Source: Mariniblastus fucicola (GTDB lineage Bacteria; Planctomycetota; Planctomycetia; Pirellulales; Pirellulaceae). From it: a DNA stretch of 64,000 bases. The notes under the pieces were generated by a model, which searched no databases, was not told the DNA's origin, and saw only the letters and a program-made list of their open reading frames with translations. Location of the stretch: assembly GCF_008087665.1 (NCBI RefSeq), contig NZ_CP042912.1, forward strand, positions 3,472,001 through 3,536,000, in the 5' to 3' direction. Position numbers and translations under genes: made by a program. Positions 9,564 to 19,345 of this stretch are shown here, piece after piece (position 1 is the first letter of the stretch; every line of letters begins with the position of its first letter).

Positions 9564-10895
9564 ATGGTGAGTCGCAACTCAACCAAATTCATCGGCAGCC
9601 GACAACGCTCGTTGATGCTGATGCTGGCTTTGATGCTACTGAGCATTTCGAGTACCGGTTGCACGGCACTGTTTTCGCCGATCGATACGATTCCGGCACA
9701 AAGAGTGCCTCGCCAGTTCCTTGCGGAGCCGCAAGCGGATAAAGTGCCAATCGATTATTCACGCCTGCGTCAGGACAGCCCCGAGTTCTATACTCTGGAT
9801 TCAGAAGACGTTCTTGGTGTGTTCATCGAAAACGTGCTTGGTGAATTCGGTTCGGCACCTCCGGTTCAAATTCCTGACCCAAACAGTGACCTGCCTCCGG
9901 CGATCGGTTTCCCGGTTCCAATTCGTGACGACGGTACGGTTTCGCTTCCGTTGGTCGATCCAATTCCGGTACGAGGTCTGACAGTTCAACAAGCTGAAGC
10001 GTTGATTACACGAGCCTATCGAGAAGGCCCGAATCCGATCTTGATCAAGCGTGGTCGTATCATTGTGACGCAGCTTCGTAAGCGAACGAATCGTGTTTTC
10101 GTAGTTCGTCAGGATAACTCGAACGCTGGTCGTGGCCAGCAGTTTCAAGGCTTGGCACAAACCCGTGTTATCAATGACCGTAACGACCGCTCAAGTCGTG
10201 GTTTCGTGCTCCAACTTCCAGCCGGACAAAACGACGTTTTCACTGCCTTGTCCCAGACAGGTGGTATCCCGGGTGTTAATGCGAAAGCTGAAATCAGAAT
10301 CCTTCGCGGTACTCGTCTCCAAACTGCCCAACGGGACGCACGAATGGCCGAGTTTTATCGCAGCAATCAGTCGGACCAGTTTCCCTACGGTATTGTTCCG
10401 AGCGTCCCCGACGATTCCAACACACTCAGCATTCCACTGCGTCTCAAGCCGGGCCAGATTCCAAGCTTCCGGCCTGAGGATATCATCCTGAAAGACGGCG
10501 ACATCGTCTATGTTGACTCCCGTGAAACGGATGTTTACTACACCGGTGGATTGCTCGGCGGCGGTGAATTCCCTCTGCCTCGTGACTATGACCTTGACGT
10601 CCTGTCAGCGGTGTCAGTATCACGATTCGGCGTCGGAACGACTCAGCGAACCAGCCTTGTCGGTGGTTCTGTGCAGCAGACTCAGCCATCAGAATTGATC
10701 TTGCTTCGAAAGATTCCTGGCGATCGCCAATTGGCCATTCGGATCGACCTCAACGATGCGGTCAATGATCCAAGACAGCGTTTGCTGATCAAGGCCGGTG
10801 ACACCTTGATTCTGCGATTCAAGCCACAAGAAGAGCTGATCAACTTTGCTTCGGCAACGTTCTTCACCTTCGGATTGAGACAGTTGCTCAACTAG
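9564..10895 (+). CDS. Wza-like polysaccharide export outer-membrane lipoprotein
   Basis: Outer-membrane pore component for extracellular polysaccharide export. A lipoprotein signal (SLMLMLALMLLSISSTGC, Cys near residue 33) leads into a Poly_export domain: YTLDSEDVLGVFIENV, then VPIRDDGTVSLPLVDPIPVRGLTVQQAEALI, the typical secretin-like first half. Two SLBB-type beta-grasp stretches follow (about 190-330), and the last segment LIKAGDTLILRFKPQEELINFASATFFTFGL is amphipathic, suited to the membrane barrel. The 443 residues exceed E. coli Wza (about 380). The start follows a purine-rich AGGGGAGTCC site. A good intrinsic terminator lies 30 bases after the stop. No polymerase or tyrosine kinase gene is adjacent. 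Confidence 0.9.
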   Translation: MVSRNSTKFIGSRQRSLMLMLALMLLSISSTGCTALFSPIDTIPAQRVPRQFLAEPQADKVPIDYSRLRQDSPEFYTLDSEDVLGVFIENVLGEFGSAPPVQIPDPNSDLPPAIGFPVPIRDDGTVSLPLVDPIPVRGLTVQQAEALITRAYREGPNPILIKRGRIIVTQLRKRTNRVFVVRQDNSNAGRGQQFQGLAQTRVINDRNDRSSRGFVLQLPAGQNDVFTALSQTGGIPGVNAKAEIRILRGTRLQTAQRDARMAEFYRSNQSDQFPYGIVPSVPDDSNTLSIPLRLKPGQIPSFRPEDIILKDGDIVYVDSRETDVYYTGGLLGGGEFPLPRDYDLDVLSAVSVSRFGVGTTQRTSLVGGSVQQTQPSELILLRKIPGDRQLAIRIDLNDAVNDPRQRLLIKAGDTLILRFKPQEELINFASATFFTFGLRQLLN

Positions 10896-10924
10896 TCGAT
10901 CCAGAAAAACGCGATGTGAAAGCA

Positions 10925-10954
10925 GGCTGTGAGTGCAAACTCGCGGCCTTTTTT
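10925..10954 (+). terminator. Intrinsic terminator after polysaccharide export gene
   Basis: A GC-rich stem of ten pairs (GGCTGTGAGT and ACTCGCGGCC, with two G-T pairs) closes a GCAA tetraloop and is followed by six T residues at 10949-10954. It lies 30 bases downstream of the export gene stop codon, before the opposing tRNA-Glu. Confidence 0.8.
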
Positions 10955-10993
10955 CGTTCGTGATCCAAATTAAGCATGCCGTCGATCGTAGAA

Positions 10994-11066
10994 AGCCCCA
11001 TAAGGGATTCGAACCCCTGTTCCCGAGCGGAAAGCCCGATGTCCTTGGCCACTAGACGAATGGGGC
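10994..11066 (-). tRNA. tRNA-Glu (anticodon TTC)
   Basis: On the minus strand, acceptor GCCCCAT (5' end at 11066) pairs perfectly with ATGGGGC. The D arm GTCTAGTGGCCAAGGAC is the tRNA-Glu pattern. The anticodon loop CTTTCCG carries TTC, and the T loop is GGTTCGAATCC. The length is 73 nt without an encoded CCA. Confidence 0.93.
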
Positions 11067-11115
11067 GTATGGACGACGCGAAAGCCTAGCCCACGGAATT
11101 ACGTTTCGTCAACCT

Positions 11116-12342
11116 TCAACGACGCTGAGGCTGATTTGACGCACGCTTGGCCATTCGATTCCGAATCTGCTTGATGGAGTTCTTGGCCTGAGCACGAACC
11201 AGCAACGAAGAGTGGGTGTTGAGCTTCGCCAGCACATCCAAAGACGTCTTGTCGCCGATATTGCCTAGCAGCTGGCAGACATTTAACAGCGTAACTTCGT
11301 CGTGATCATCGTTAACCCATTCATGGACCAGCGGAGCCGAAGTTTCGCCAAAGACTTGCAGTACGCTAGACACCTTCGCGCGATCTGCACCGTCAAGCCG
11401 CTCGCAGAGCTCCGGAATAATCCGCGGGTCGCGCAGTTGCGTCAGAATTTCATAGGTTCGCCAACGGACATCAAAAGAAATATCATCAATGCGGGCAAAA
11501 ATATAAATCAGGCTCTGGTCGCTGTCGTGATTCGCCAACAGATCGATCGCAGCAAGCCGCAAGTACTTGTCGTCGTGGGATAACGTGTTAATTAAAACAT
11601 TGAGCAACCCCGGATGTCTGCCTTGTGGCCATAGAGTTCTCAACGAATCGATGGCTCGACGTTTTTCATCAATCGCAACTTTCGGGTCACGCAGCTTGTC
11701 GACGATTGTGCGAATATTACCCTGCAGAAAAGCCAACTGCTGTTCGGTGACTTCGACCAGATAAATTGGGTTCTCCGTCGGCCGTCCCTTTTCATCGCGA
11801 GGCATTTCACGTTCAAGCCGGATGGCTGTAGCCGGATTAAACTTGATGTCAGTTGTATTCCGGTTGTCCAGCTTTCCAATCGCCATGCTGACGGGCGCCG
11901 CAAGCGGACGAGAGACGATAGACTCTTCAGCAAGGGCTTGCATTTTCGGAGCGTCTTCAGAATTGTCGCTCCCTCCGGATTCATCCTTTTCGCTCGGCTG
12001 TTCTGCCGTCGATGATTCTGCCGGTATCGATTCGGCCGGCGGAACTTTCTCAGCGCCCTTGATCGAATCCTCATAGTAATTCTTCGCAAGCTCGGCATCC
12101 GCTTCACAGAGCTTGGAAATCTGGATCGCCATCCGCGTTCCATCCGGTTTCAACAGCTCAGCCTGCAAACCAGTTTCCGTTTCAGTCACTTCGACCAACT
12201 CAGCCTCCAGCTTGTACGTGCCGGAGGCGTCGGTCCAGATTCGTTGTTGTGCGTGACCGACTTGCGATGTCACACCAGCCGCGAAGAAGGCTGCACAAAG
12301 AACCATTTGTCGCAATCCGCTTGCGTATTTTGGCGAATCCAT
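11116..12342 (-). CDS. Secreted SHD1-domain / HEAT-repeat protein
   Basis: Exported scaffold-type protein. An N-terminal signal peptide (MVLCAAFFAAGVTSQVGHAQ, cleavage after HAQ) is followed by an SHD1-like (SLA1 homology) domain, RIWTDASGTYKLEAELVE...IQISKLCEADAELAKNY, about residues 35-90, a domain common in planctomycete secreted proteins. A Ser/Glu-rich linker (about 95-140) leads to a helical solenoid at about 225-395 with HEAT-type repeats such as DKYLRLAAIDLLANHDSDQ and DVRWRTYEILTQLRDP. The basic tail KRASNQPQRR ends the protein. The start is the ATG at 12342. It probably mediates protein binding outside the cytoplasm; the partner is unknown. Confidence 0.82.
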   Translation of the reverse strand: MDSPKYASGLRQMVLCAAFFAAGVTSQVGHAQQRIWTDASGTYKLEAELVEVTETETGLQAELLKPDGTRMAIQISKLCEADAELAKNYYEDSIKGAEKVPPAESIPAESSTAEQPSEKDESGGSDNSEDAPKMQALAEESIVSRPLAAPVSMAIGKLDNRNTTDIKFNPATAIRLEREMPRDEKGRPTENPIYLVEVTEQQLAFLQGNIRTIVDKLRDPKVAIDEKRRAIDSLRTLWPQGRHPGLLNVLINTLSHDDKYLRLAAIDLLANHDSDQSLIYIFARIDDISFDVRWRTYEILTQLRDPRIIPELCERLDGADRAKVSSVLQVFGETSAPLVHEWVNDDHDEVTLLNVCQLLGNIGDKTSLDVLAKLNTHSSLLVRAQAKNSIKQIRNRMAKRASNQPQRR

Positions 12343-12642
12343 ATTTTTCTACGGGGCTGGGACAAAACCTGGCGTTCGAAAACGATTTCGGGTTTCTACT
12401 TTTTAAAACGACGATTTAATCGAAAATTGTAACCTGGTGGCTTCAATGAGCACATCCTGAACCTGGTCGGTGGAAAAAATCCTGTTCGCGGCGAACCCGC
12501 CGCTATTTCCAAGACTCAAATTTCGTGGCAAATGACTGCCATCCCTTTTGAGTTTTCGAGTCGAAGCGATAGCATATGACTCTACTCATTGACCACGACA
12601 ACCAAATTGAAAGGAACGTCTGTACTCCAGACTCTCAATCAC
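12343..12642. other. Intergenic region upstream of leuA
   Basis: This divergent intergenic gap must hold the promoters of leuA and of the SHD1/HEAT gene. I see no leucine-codon leader peptide followed by a clear attenuator hairpin, no T-box, and no convincing conserved promoter. A TTG at 12589 could extend leuA by 18 codons but lacks family similarity. Confidence 0.4.
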
Positions 12643-14184
12643 ATGAGTGACGCAAGGCAAATCCGGATCTTTGACACGACATTACGTGACGGCGAACAGT
12701 CTCCTGGCTGTAGCATGAATCTCAAAGAAAAACTGGAGGTGGCCCAAGCTCTCATCGATCTCGGGGTCGACATTATTGAGGCAGGATTTCCGATCGCTTC
12801 CCCTGGCGATTTTGAGTCCGTTCGCGAGATCGCAACTTCGCTCGGCAACCGAGACGTAGAAATTTGTGGCTTGGCCCGATCCAACGACAAGGATATCGAC
12901 CGAGCCTGGGAAGCCCTGAAACATTCCGCCAATCCTCGGATTCATGTTTTTCTGGCCACCAGCGCGATTCACCGCGAGTTCAAGCTGAAGATGTCTCCGG
13001 AAGAGATCATTGACCGCGCGGTCGCGGGCGTGAAACGAGCCAAGAGCTATTGCGACAACATCGAGTTCTCTCCAGAAGACGCGGCCCGCACGGAGATCGA
13101 CTTTCTGTGCCAGGTGGTCGAAAAGGTTATCGAAGCCGGTGCCACGACGGTCAATATTCCGGACACCGTTGGCTACGCGACGCCCAGCCATATGCATGAC
13201 GTGATTTCGTCACTGGTGAATCGCGTTCCAAACATTGATCAAGCTGTGATTTCAGTCCACTGTCATGACGATCTCGGGATGGCTGTTGCGAACTCTTTGG
13301 CTGCTGTGCAAGCCGGAGCAGGGCAGATCGAGTGCACGATTAATGGTATCGGCGAACGAGCCGGCAACACTTCGCTTGAAGAAGTCGTCATGGCGATGCG
13401 GACGCGAAACGATTTCTACAATTGCGACACACGAGTCGACTCGAAACGGCTTGTCCCGGCAAGCCGACTGGTTTCAGCGGTTACAGGTATGCACGTGCAG
13501 CGGAACAAGGCGATCGTGGGCCGCAATGCGTTTGCTCATGAAGCCGGCATTCATCAGGACGGAATGCTGAAGGAACGTTCGACTTACGAAATCATGCGGC
13601 CGGAAGACGTCGGTTTTGCAGCAACGGATCTCGTGTTGGGCAAACACAGCGGCCGCGCGGCGTTGGCGGACCGGGCGAAGCAGCTTGGCTTTCAGCTGAC
13701 CGGCGATCAGCTTCAGAGTATCTTCGGAAGATTCAAGAAACTCGCCGATCGCAAGAAAGAAATCTTTGACGGCGACATCGTTGCGTTGGTCCAGAACGAA
13801 ATTCTGGCCAAGACCACCGAGCGTGAATGGACCCTGGTCACGTACACCGTTGAGCTGACTTACAAGTCGACGCCAAAAATCACGCTGACGCTGAAACGTG
13901 GCGAAGAGGAAAAAACGGTCGAAGTCTGCGATGGTTCGGGCGTGGTTGATGCTGCTTTCCTGGCCGTGCAACAAATCACGGGGATCGATCTGGATTGCAA
14001 AGAATTTCAGATCCAAAGTTCAACGCTGGGCCGCGATGCGAACGGCGAAGTCACGATTGAGACCGAGTACGAAGGCGAAATTTATCGCGGCCGAGCGGTT
14101 TCGATGGATTGTGTGGAAGCATCGATCAAGGCAATCCTGAACGCGACGAATCGCATTATCGCCACCTCCAAAGCGGGCGCATAA
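12643..14184 (+). CDS. leuA: 2-isopropylmalate synthase
   Basis: First committed step of leucine synthesis: condensation of acetyl-CoA with 2-oxoisovalerate. The HMGL-like TIM barrel begins at RIFDTTLRDGEQSPGC, with metal ligands in VHCHDDLGMA and later NGIGERAGN. The C-terminal LeuA dimer/allosteric domain (about residues 385-510: TYTVELTYKSTPKITLTL and GSGVVDAAFLAVQQITG) suggests leucine feedback inhibition. The ATG at 12643 (MSDARQIRIFDTT) gives 513 residues, the normal long-form length. The stop is followed after 5 bases by an oxidoreductase gene, so the two form an operon. Confidence 0.95.
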   Translation: MSDARQIRIFDTTLRDGEQSPGCSMNLKEKLEVAQALIDLGVDIIEAGFPIASPGDFESVREIATSLGNRDVEICGLARSNDKDIDRAWEALKHSANPRIHVFLATSAIHREFKLKMSPEEIIDRAVAGVKRAKSYCDNIEFSPEDAARTEIDFLCQVVEKVIEAGATTVNIPDTVGYATPSHMHDVISSLVNRVPNIDQAVISVHCHDDLGMAVANSLAAVQAGAGQIECTINGIGERAGNTSLEEVVMAMRTRNDFYNCDTRVDSKRLVPASRLVSAVTGMHVQRNKAIVGRNAFAHEAGIHQDGMLKERSTYEIMRPEDVGFAATDLVLGKHSGRAALADRAKQLGFQLTGDQLQSIFGRFKKLADRKKEIFDGDIVALVQNEILAKTTEREWTLVTYTVELTYKSTPKITLTLKRGEEEKTVEVCDGSGVVDAAFLAVQQITGIDLDCKEFQIQSSTLGRDANGEVTIETEYEGEIYRGRAVSMDCVEASIKAILNATNRIIATSKAGA

Positions 14185-14189
14185 TTTCG

Positions 14190-15206
14190 ATGAAACTTCG
14201 CATCGGACTGGTCGGCCTTGGCGATCAATGGGAGTCGCGGCACGCTACCGCGCTTCGCGCACTTTCGGATCGCTTCGAAGTGGTTGCCGTTTGTTGCGAA
14301 GTCTATGTGAAAGCCGAGAAAGTCGCAAAGCAGTTTGATGCGGTCGCAATCCCGGGATTCCGAACGCTGATTCAGCGAGAAGACATCGACGCGATCCTGT
14401 ACCTCTCGCCGCAGTGGTACGGGTCGCTGCCGATCCTCGAAGCGTGCGAAAATGGCAAAGCGGTATACAGTTCGGCGGCTCTCGACGTGACACCCGGCCA
14501 GGCGCTCGATCTGCGGACTCGGATCGAAGCGTCCGGAATCGCATACATGGCGGAACTTCCGCGACGACATTCTCCGGCTACGATTCGACTGAAAGAGCTG
14601 ATCGCAACGCGGTTGGGCAAGCCACATCTACTTTTCTGTCACCAGCGAATGCCGGCCGAAAGTCAGGCGGATTGGCGCCGCCGCGGACCTCACTGCCCGC
14701 TTGTCTGGCGTAACTTGATGGAGCTGGTGGATTGGTGTCGATATTTGGTTGCCGACGAACCGGTGTCGGTAAAAAGCTCGATTCATGATCGACATGATTC
14801 ACAGAAAGACATTTTCTACCAGATGGTGAATCTGGAGTTTCCGAAGTCGGATGGACTGGAAACCAAGCCAATGGCTCAGTTGAGTATCGGTCACTACATT
14901 CCAGGTCGCTGGGCCGACGCACTTTCATATCGCCGCCCGCCTTCAATTCAGGTCTGCTGTGAAAAAGGGATGGCATTCATTGACTTGCCTTCGAATCTGG
15001 TTTGGTTCGACGACGCTGGCCAACATAACGAATCTCTTGAATCAGAACGTCCGGTCGGCGAACAAATGCTGGACCGATTCTATCGTGCCGTAACCAGTTT
15101 CCTCCGCCGGACAACCGATCCGGATGACGCGTATCGGGCGATGCAGATCGTCGTGAAAGCACATCTGAGTGCCGAAACCGGGAACCGCGAATTGATTCAG
15201 TGGTAG
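14190..15206 (+). CDS. Gfo/Idh/MocA family oxidoreductase
   Basis: NAD(P)-dependent oxidoreductase of the Gfo/Idh/MocA superfamily. A Rossmann fold starts right at the N-terminus (LRIGLVGLGDQWESRHATAL), with the DAILYLSPQWYGSLPILEACENGKAVYSSAAL block replacing the common EKP motif by SAAL, so catalytic Lys of the EKP motif is not evident. The C-terminal half (about 130-338) fits the dimerising alpha/beta domain. The ATG at 14190 lies 5 bases after leuA, so translation is probably coupled; the substrate is unknown and no leucine-pathway role is known for the family. No Tat signal, so cytoplasmic. Confidence 0.85.
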   Translation: MKLRIGLVGLGDQWESRHATALRALSDRFEVVAVCCEVYVKAEKVAKQFDAVAIPGFRTLIQREDIDAILYLSPQWYGSLPILEACENGKAVYSSAALDVTPGQALDLRTRIEASGIAYMAELPRRHSPATIRLKELIATRLGKPHLLFCHQRMPAESQADWRRRGPHCPLVWRNLMELVDWCRYLVADEPVSVKSSIHDRHDSQKDIFYQMVNLEFPKSDGLETKPMAQLSIGHYIPGRWADALSYRRPPSIQVCCEKGMAFIDLPSNLVWFDDAGQHNESLESERPVGEQMLDRFYRAVTSFLRRTTDPDDAYRAMQIVVKAHLSAETGNRELIQW

Positions 15207-15339
15207 TTGGACGAGACCAATCAATTGATTGTTATGGCGGTCCATCGATCAGATCGAATTGTCCCACGTGATCCAGCCAGGCTCAGTCAGCAAAAGGACG
15301 AGTCGCTAGTTCGGTACTCTACGCCCCAGACGGACTTAG

Positions 15340-15492
15340 CTAAAATCCGATGATTGAGCGGATCAAATACCACCCGAGCACACCGAACGCAAAGCAGACG
15401 CCCACTAAAGTCATTGAGTCACGGAACTCGCTGGGCTCTGATTTCTGAGCCGTCCGTTTCGCGAGAGAATAGACGTTTTTCTTGCCAAACAT
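15340..15492 (-). CDS. Small single-helix membrane protein
   Basis: About 50 residues starting MFGKKNVYSLAKR, with a C-terminal transmembrane segment (TLVGVCFAFGVLGWYLI). The frame could start at 15531 or 15612, but the last would overlap the zinc-ribbon gene, so the ATG at 15492 is preferred. No clear ribosome site is visible and the family is not recognised; it may be a small membrane peptide cotranscribed with the zinc-ribbon gene upstream. Confidence 0.5.
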   Translation of the reverse strand: MFGKKNVYSLAKRTAQKSEPSEFRDSMTLVGVCFAFGVLGWYLIRSIIGF

Positions 15493-15553
15493 GATCAAAT
15501 ATTGAAGAGAGTTGAAAGCATGAGACTTCATTATAGTCGCGAATCGATTCGCT

Positions 15554-16078
15554 CTAAACAAAGTTTCTAGGCAATCGCATTTTACATGAAGAGCAGACGG
15601 TGTACTTGTCACGAATCAGCAGCCCAACCCAGAAGAAAATGCATGTGGTGCAGCCGAGCACGACACATGCGATCCACCCAGCGGTCGACACCTCGGACTT
15701 CCAGATCGGTGGCTGGCGAGTCTGGCAATACGGGCAGGAAAAAGCATTGCTTACCGTTCCCTGGTAAATCGGTGGAATCGCTATTCCGGCCGGAATGTTG
15801 TCCACCATCGACGAAGACGAAGGAGGCGTCTTGGCGACGTTGGCGTCAGAGGCCGCAGGTTGATTTACCCAATGCCGAGTCTCTTCTGCGAGACTGCCGG
15901 GACGATCGGTATTCAGCTGGGGAACAGTCCCGGATGCCGGTGGCTTTGTTGGAACATCCTGACCAACCAGAGTGAATTGATGGCTGCACTGAGGACACGC
16001 AATGTCAAACCCGAGCTTGTCCTCGCTGGTTTGCATCACCGCTTGGCATCGAGGACACGAAAATCGGATTTTCGCCAT
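15554..16078 (-). CDS. Zinc-ribbon membrane protein
   Basis: A 174-residue protein with an N-terminal CXXC-zinc ribbon (FSCPRCQAVMQ...IACPQCSHQFT, residues 7-36), a Pro/Ser-rich linker, and a C-terminal domain with a second CPYC...CSSC pair split by a hydrophobic segment (TAGWIACVVLGCTTCIFFWVGLLI, about residues 133-156), an arrangement like LITAF-type zinc ribbons with a membrane-inserted loop. The N-terminal MJ0042-like ribbon is frequent in planctomycetes. Start ATG at 16078. The function is not known. Confidence 0.78.
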   Translation of the reverse strand: MAKIRFSCPRCQAVMQTSEDKLGFDIACPQCSHQFTLVGQDVPTKPPASGTVPQLNTDRPGSLAEETRHWVNQPAASDANVAKTPPSSSSMVDNIPAGIAIPPIYQGTVSNAFSCPYCQTRQPPIWKSEVSTAGWIACVVLGCTTCIFFWVGLLIRDKYTVCSSCKMRLPRNFV

Positions 16079-16234
16079 GAGGTGGACCGGAATCTGAAGC
16101 GGTGACAGGACTGAGACACGTGAAATCTTGGAGTCTCAGTTTAGTATTTCGAACGCCACGCCACAATCTTGGAATTAAACTCAACCGACGCGGCGAGGGT
16201 TCAATGAACACGAAAACAGAGGTCCGAGAACAAC

Positions 16235-17677
16235 TTAACCCTGGTTGGATGGAAGAATATTAAGCCCACGTTTGACGGGCTTTGATTCTTTCGGCACCCC
16301 AACGGCCGCCGCGATCAAATCGTAGCCTTGCGAAGCGACGATTTCACATTCGACGATCTGGCCTTCCTTCAACTCATGATCGGTTTGAGTCACAAACGTG
16401 ATGCCGTCGACGTCCGGAGCATCGCACGATCCGCGACCAATCCAAACACCCGGCTGACCTTCGACCGGTTGGTCCAAAATGATGTCCACGGTCTTTCCAA
16501 CTTGCGACTGGTTGTACTCGAACATGATCTCTTGCTGAACTTCCATCAATCGCCGACGACGGTCTTCCTTGATTTCGTCTTCGAGATGCCCTTCGATCCG
16601 GGCCGCCGGTGTGTCGGGCTCAAACGAATAGGTGAACACGCCCATTCGTTCAAAGCGGTGCCGTTTGACGAAATCGATCAACGTTTGAAATTGCTCTTCC
16701 GTTTCGCCCGGGAATCCAGTGATAAATGTAGTTCGCAACACCAAGTCTGGCAGCAGTTTGCGCATCAAGTCAATCTGCTGGTTCATCTGTTCCTGATTCA
16801 CGCGCCGCGACATTCGCTTCAACATCACGTCATCGGCGTGCTGAAGAGGCATGTCGATGTAAGGCACGATTTTCTCACAGGCGGCAATCGTCTTTAACAG
16901 TTTCTCATCGATGTACATCGGATAGAAGTACATCAGCCGAATCCAGTCCAGCCCCTCAACCGCGTTCAGTTTTTCGAGCAGTTCAGCGAGCCGCGGTTCG
17001 CCGTAGAGGTCCATACCGTAGTAAGTTGTGTCCTGCGCGACAACGATCAACTCGCGAACGCCCTTGGCAGCCAATTGCTCCGCTTCCGCAATCACGTTCT
17101 CCATCGGCTTGGTCGCGTGCTTTCCTCGCATCTTTGGAATCGCGCAAAAAGTGCACAGCCGATCACAGCCTTCGGAAATCTTCAGATAGGCAAAATGCTT
17201 TGGCGTGATCTGCAGACGATCCATGTCCGGAAGTGCACGAATCGGAGCAGGTTGAAAAACGATCCGCTGTTCAGCAAGGTCACCGACCAGTCGATCAGCG
17301 ATTTCCGTAATCTCTTCGCGACCGAACACGCCGACCAACGAGTCAATATCGGGGCGGTCTTCGAGCAGCTGTTCTTTCTGTCGTTCGGCGAGACAACCGG
17401 AGACAATCACCCCTTTGGTTTTGCCTTCACGCTTTAGCTCCAGCATCTCATCGATCGCAGCAAACGACTCGGTGCGAGCATTCTCAATGAAACCACATGT
17501 GTTGACGATCACGAAGTCGCTGCCAACCGGATCGGCAACCAGCTCATAGCCGTCAAGCTTCAACAACCCCATCATGCGTTCGCTGTCGACAGTATTCTTC
17601 GCACAACCAAGGCTGATGAAAGAGTAGCTTCCCTTGATGTCTTTCGATGCAGGGATGGATTGAAAGTCGGTGGACAC
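16235..17677 (-). CDS. rimO: Ribosomal protein S12 methylthiotransferase
   Basis: Radical SAM enzyme that adds a methylthio group to an aspartate of ribosomal protein S12. The N-terminal UPF0004 domain has FISLGCAKNTVDSE and VIVNTCGFIENAR with cluster cysteines; the radical-SAM motif is CDRLCTFCAIPKMRG; a C-terminal TRAM domain begins near VGKTVDIILDQPVEG. ISLGCAKN and the radical-SAM spacing fit RimO rather than MiaB. The frame is open to a TTG at 17740; the GTG at 17677 (VSTDFQSIP) gives a family-like N-terminus, but neither start has a strong ribosome site. It lies downstream of trkA on the same strand. Confidence 0.93.
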   Translation of the reverse strand: MSTDFQSIPASKDIKGSYSFISLGCAKNTVDSERMMGLLKLDGYELVADPVGSDFVIVNTCGFIENARTESFAAIDEMLELKREGKTKGVIVSGCLAERQKEQLLEDRPDIDSLVGVFGREEITEIADRLVGDLAEQRIVFQPAPIRALPDMDRLQITPKHFAYLKISEGCDRLCTFCAIPKMRGKHATKPMENVIAEAEQLAAKGVRELIVVAQDTTYYGMDLYGEPRLAELLEKLNAVEGLDWIRLMYFYPMYIDEKLLKTIAACEKIVPYIDMPLQHADDVMLKRMSRRVNQEQMNQQIDLMRKLLPDLVLRTTFITGFPGETEEQFQTLIDFVKRHRFERMGVFTYSFEPDTPAARIEGHLEDEIKEDRRRRLMEVQQEIMFEYNQSQVGKTVDIILDQPVEGQPGVWIGRGSCDAPDVDGITFVTQTDHELKEGQIVECEIVASQGYDLIAAAVGVPKESKPVKRGLNILPSNQG

Positions 17678-17789
17678 AGTGTTCTGGCTCGTAATGAAAA
17701 CGGAAGACGTGAGCCCGCGAAAGACTCGTTTACGAAACAATTCGTGCCAAAATCGTAAACCACAGCCTCTCGTTGAGGGAGTGCGAAAA

Positions 17790-19124
17790 CTACGAAAAGA
17801 AGGAAACCGCGGCAGCGATGACGTCTTCTTCGACGATCAGAATCGCAATGTCACCCGCAACGACCTGATCCTCGGCACCGGGAACATAGACCGCATCCTG
17901 CCGAATAATGGCCGCCACCAGACATCGGTCGGGCAAACCGACTTCCGCCAACGGGGCCAGCGTTCCGGCGGCTCCTTCTGCCACATCGACTTCCAGCACG
18001 CTGATCAAACCGCCAGGCAGCTTGGCTCTGGACAGTAAATTTCCGTCATTGAGAAAAGCGTTAATCTGCTTGGACATCGCAGCCCGTTCACTGACCGCTA
18101 TGTCGATCCCAATCCGCTCGATAATTCGGGAATAGTCCGGCCGCCCGATCACCGCCAGAACTTTCTTCGCCCCGACGTCTTTTGCCCCCACACTTAGCAT
18201 CATGTTGGACTCATCGTCTCCCGTGCTGGCGACGAAAAAGTCAGCCGACTCGACACGTTCTTCCTCGAGAACTTCACGCATCGTCGCGTCATCGTTGACG
18301 ACCGAAGTACTCTCCAGCATTCCCGCCAAAACCTGACAGCGTTCTTTGTCTTTTTCAATCAGCATTACTTTGAAAGATTCCCGTTCGAGCATACGGGCCA
18401 AATGCAAACCCGTTTCACCACCGCCAGCAATGACAACACGCTTCGGCATCGTCTTTTCGATTTTGAACAGCGTGCGAATCGCAGCAATGTGCTCCGGACC
18501 GGAAAAAACTGTAATTCGATCGCCGACTTCCAGTTGATCCTCCGCCGACGCAATCCACATCCGGTTGGCTCGCTGGATCGTTCCCAGCCGAACATTGGGA
18601 GGAAATTCGATCTGACGGATGGGAACCTGAGTCGCCTTTCCCGGCTGGCCAATGATCAGCTCCAGCACCTCCAGGCCGCCTCTGGCAAACTGCTCAACGA
18701 CAACGGATCCGGGATTACGAATACAGCGAGCCAGTTCCATCGCCGTCAAATGTTCCAACGACAACAAACGGTCGATGCCGAAGTGTTGTTGGTAGTCGAA
18801 AGTACTGAGATCGCGGAAGACAGGACCGTAAACCCTCGCAACCGAACGGCGTGCTCCCATTTTTCGAGCCATGCTGGCAGCGACGATGTTGACTTCGTCG
18901 ACTCCGGTCACGGCAAGGCAAAGGTCAGCACCAAGCATGCCAGCTTGAAACAAAACGCTCGACTGTGATGCCGAACCGGTGATGGCGCGGACGTCGTATT
19001 TTTCGTTGATCGTTCGAACGCGTTCGGGATCGGCGTCGACGACAGTAACACTATGGTGCGAGCTACACAGTTGGTCTGCGATCGATGAGCCTACCGTTCC
19101 GGCTCCCAGAATGACAATGTTCAC
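17790..19124 (-). CDS. trkA: Trk potassium uptake NAD-binding subunit
   Basis: Cytoplasmic regulatory subunit of the Trk/Ktr potassium transporter. Two RCK modules are visible: first Rossmann motif MNIVILGAGTVGSSIA at the start and second KRVVIAGGGETGLHLARML near residue 228, each followed by a TrkA_C domain (the second around 370-440). A length of 444 residues matches the duplicated TrkA form. The start codon is GTG at 19124. The membrane partner TrkH/TrkG is not adjacent; rimO follows. Confidence 0.93.
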   Translation of the reverse strand: MNIVILGAGTVGSSIADQLCSSHHSVTVVDADPERVRTINEKYDVRAITGSASQSSVLFQAGMLGADLCLAVTGVDEVNIVAASMARKMGARRSVARVYGPVFRDLSTFDYQQHFGIDRLLSLEHLTAMELARCIRNPGSVVVEQFARGGLEVLELIIGQPGKATQVPIRQIEFPPNVRLGTIQRANRMWIASAEDQLEVGDRITVFSGPEHIAAIRTLFKIEKTMPKRVVIAGGGETGLHLARMLERESFKVMLIEKDKERCQVLAGMLESTSVVNDDATMREVLEEERVESADFFVASTGDDESNMMLSVGAKDVGAKKVLAVIGRPDYSRIIERIGIDIAVSERAAMSKQINAFLNDGNLLSRAKLPGGLISVLEVDVAEGAAGTLAPLAEVGLPDRCLVAAIIRQDAVYVPGAEDQVVAGDIAILIVEEDVIAAAVSFFS

Positions 19125-19345
19125 GTTTTTCAGCCTTTTGAGTACGAAGCGTGCTGCTAAAGTTTGCGGGTTGTTGGGGATGCAACCGTGGAATCAGTTG
19201 TTAGGCAAAAATTGGTTCTGCCTTTGTCTCGGCTTTTGAGCGTCATTCTGATTTTGTGAGTCGGAAGCGATGTCGTGTCGGTTTTCATTTTTCGGGTCGA
19301 TTGGAAAGTAGTGCTTATCTGCATCCTTTCAATTCGGAGACCCCG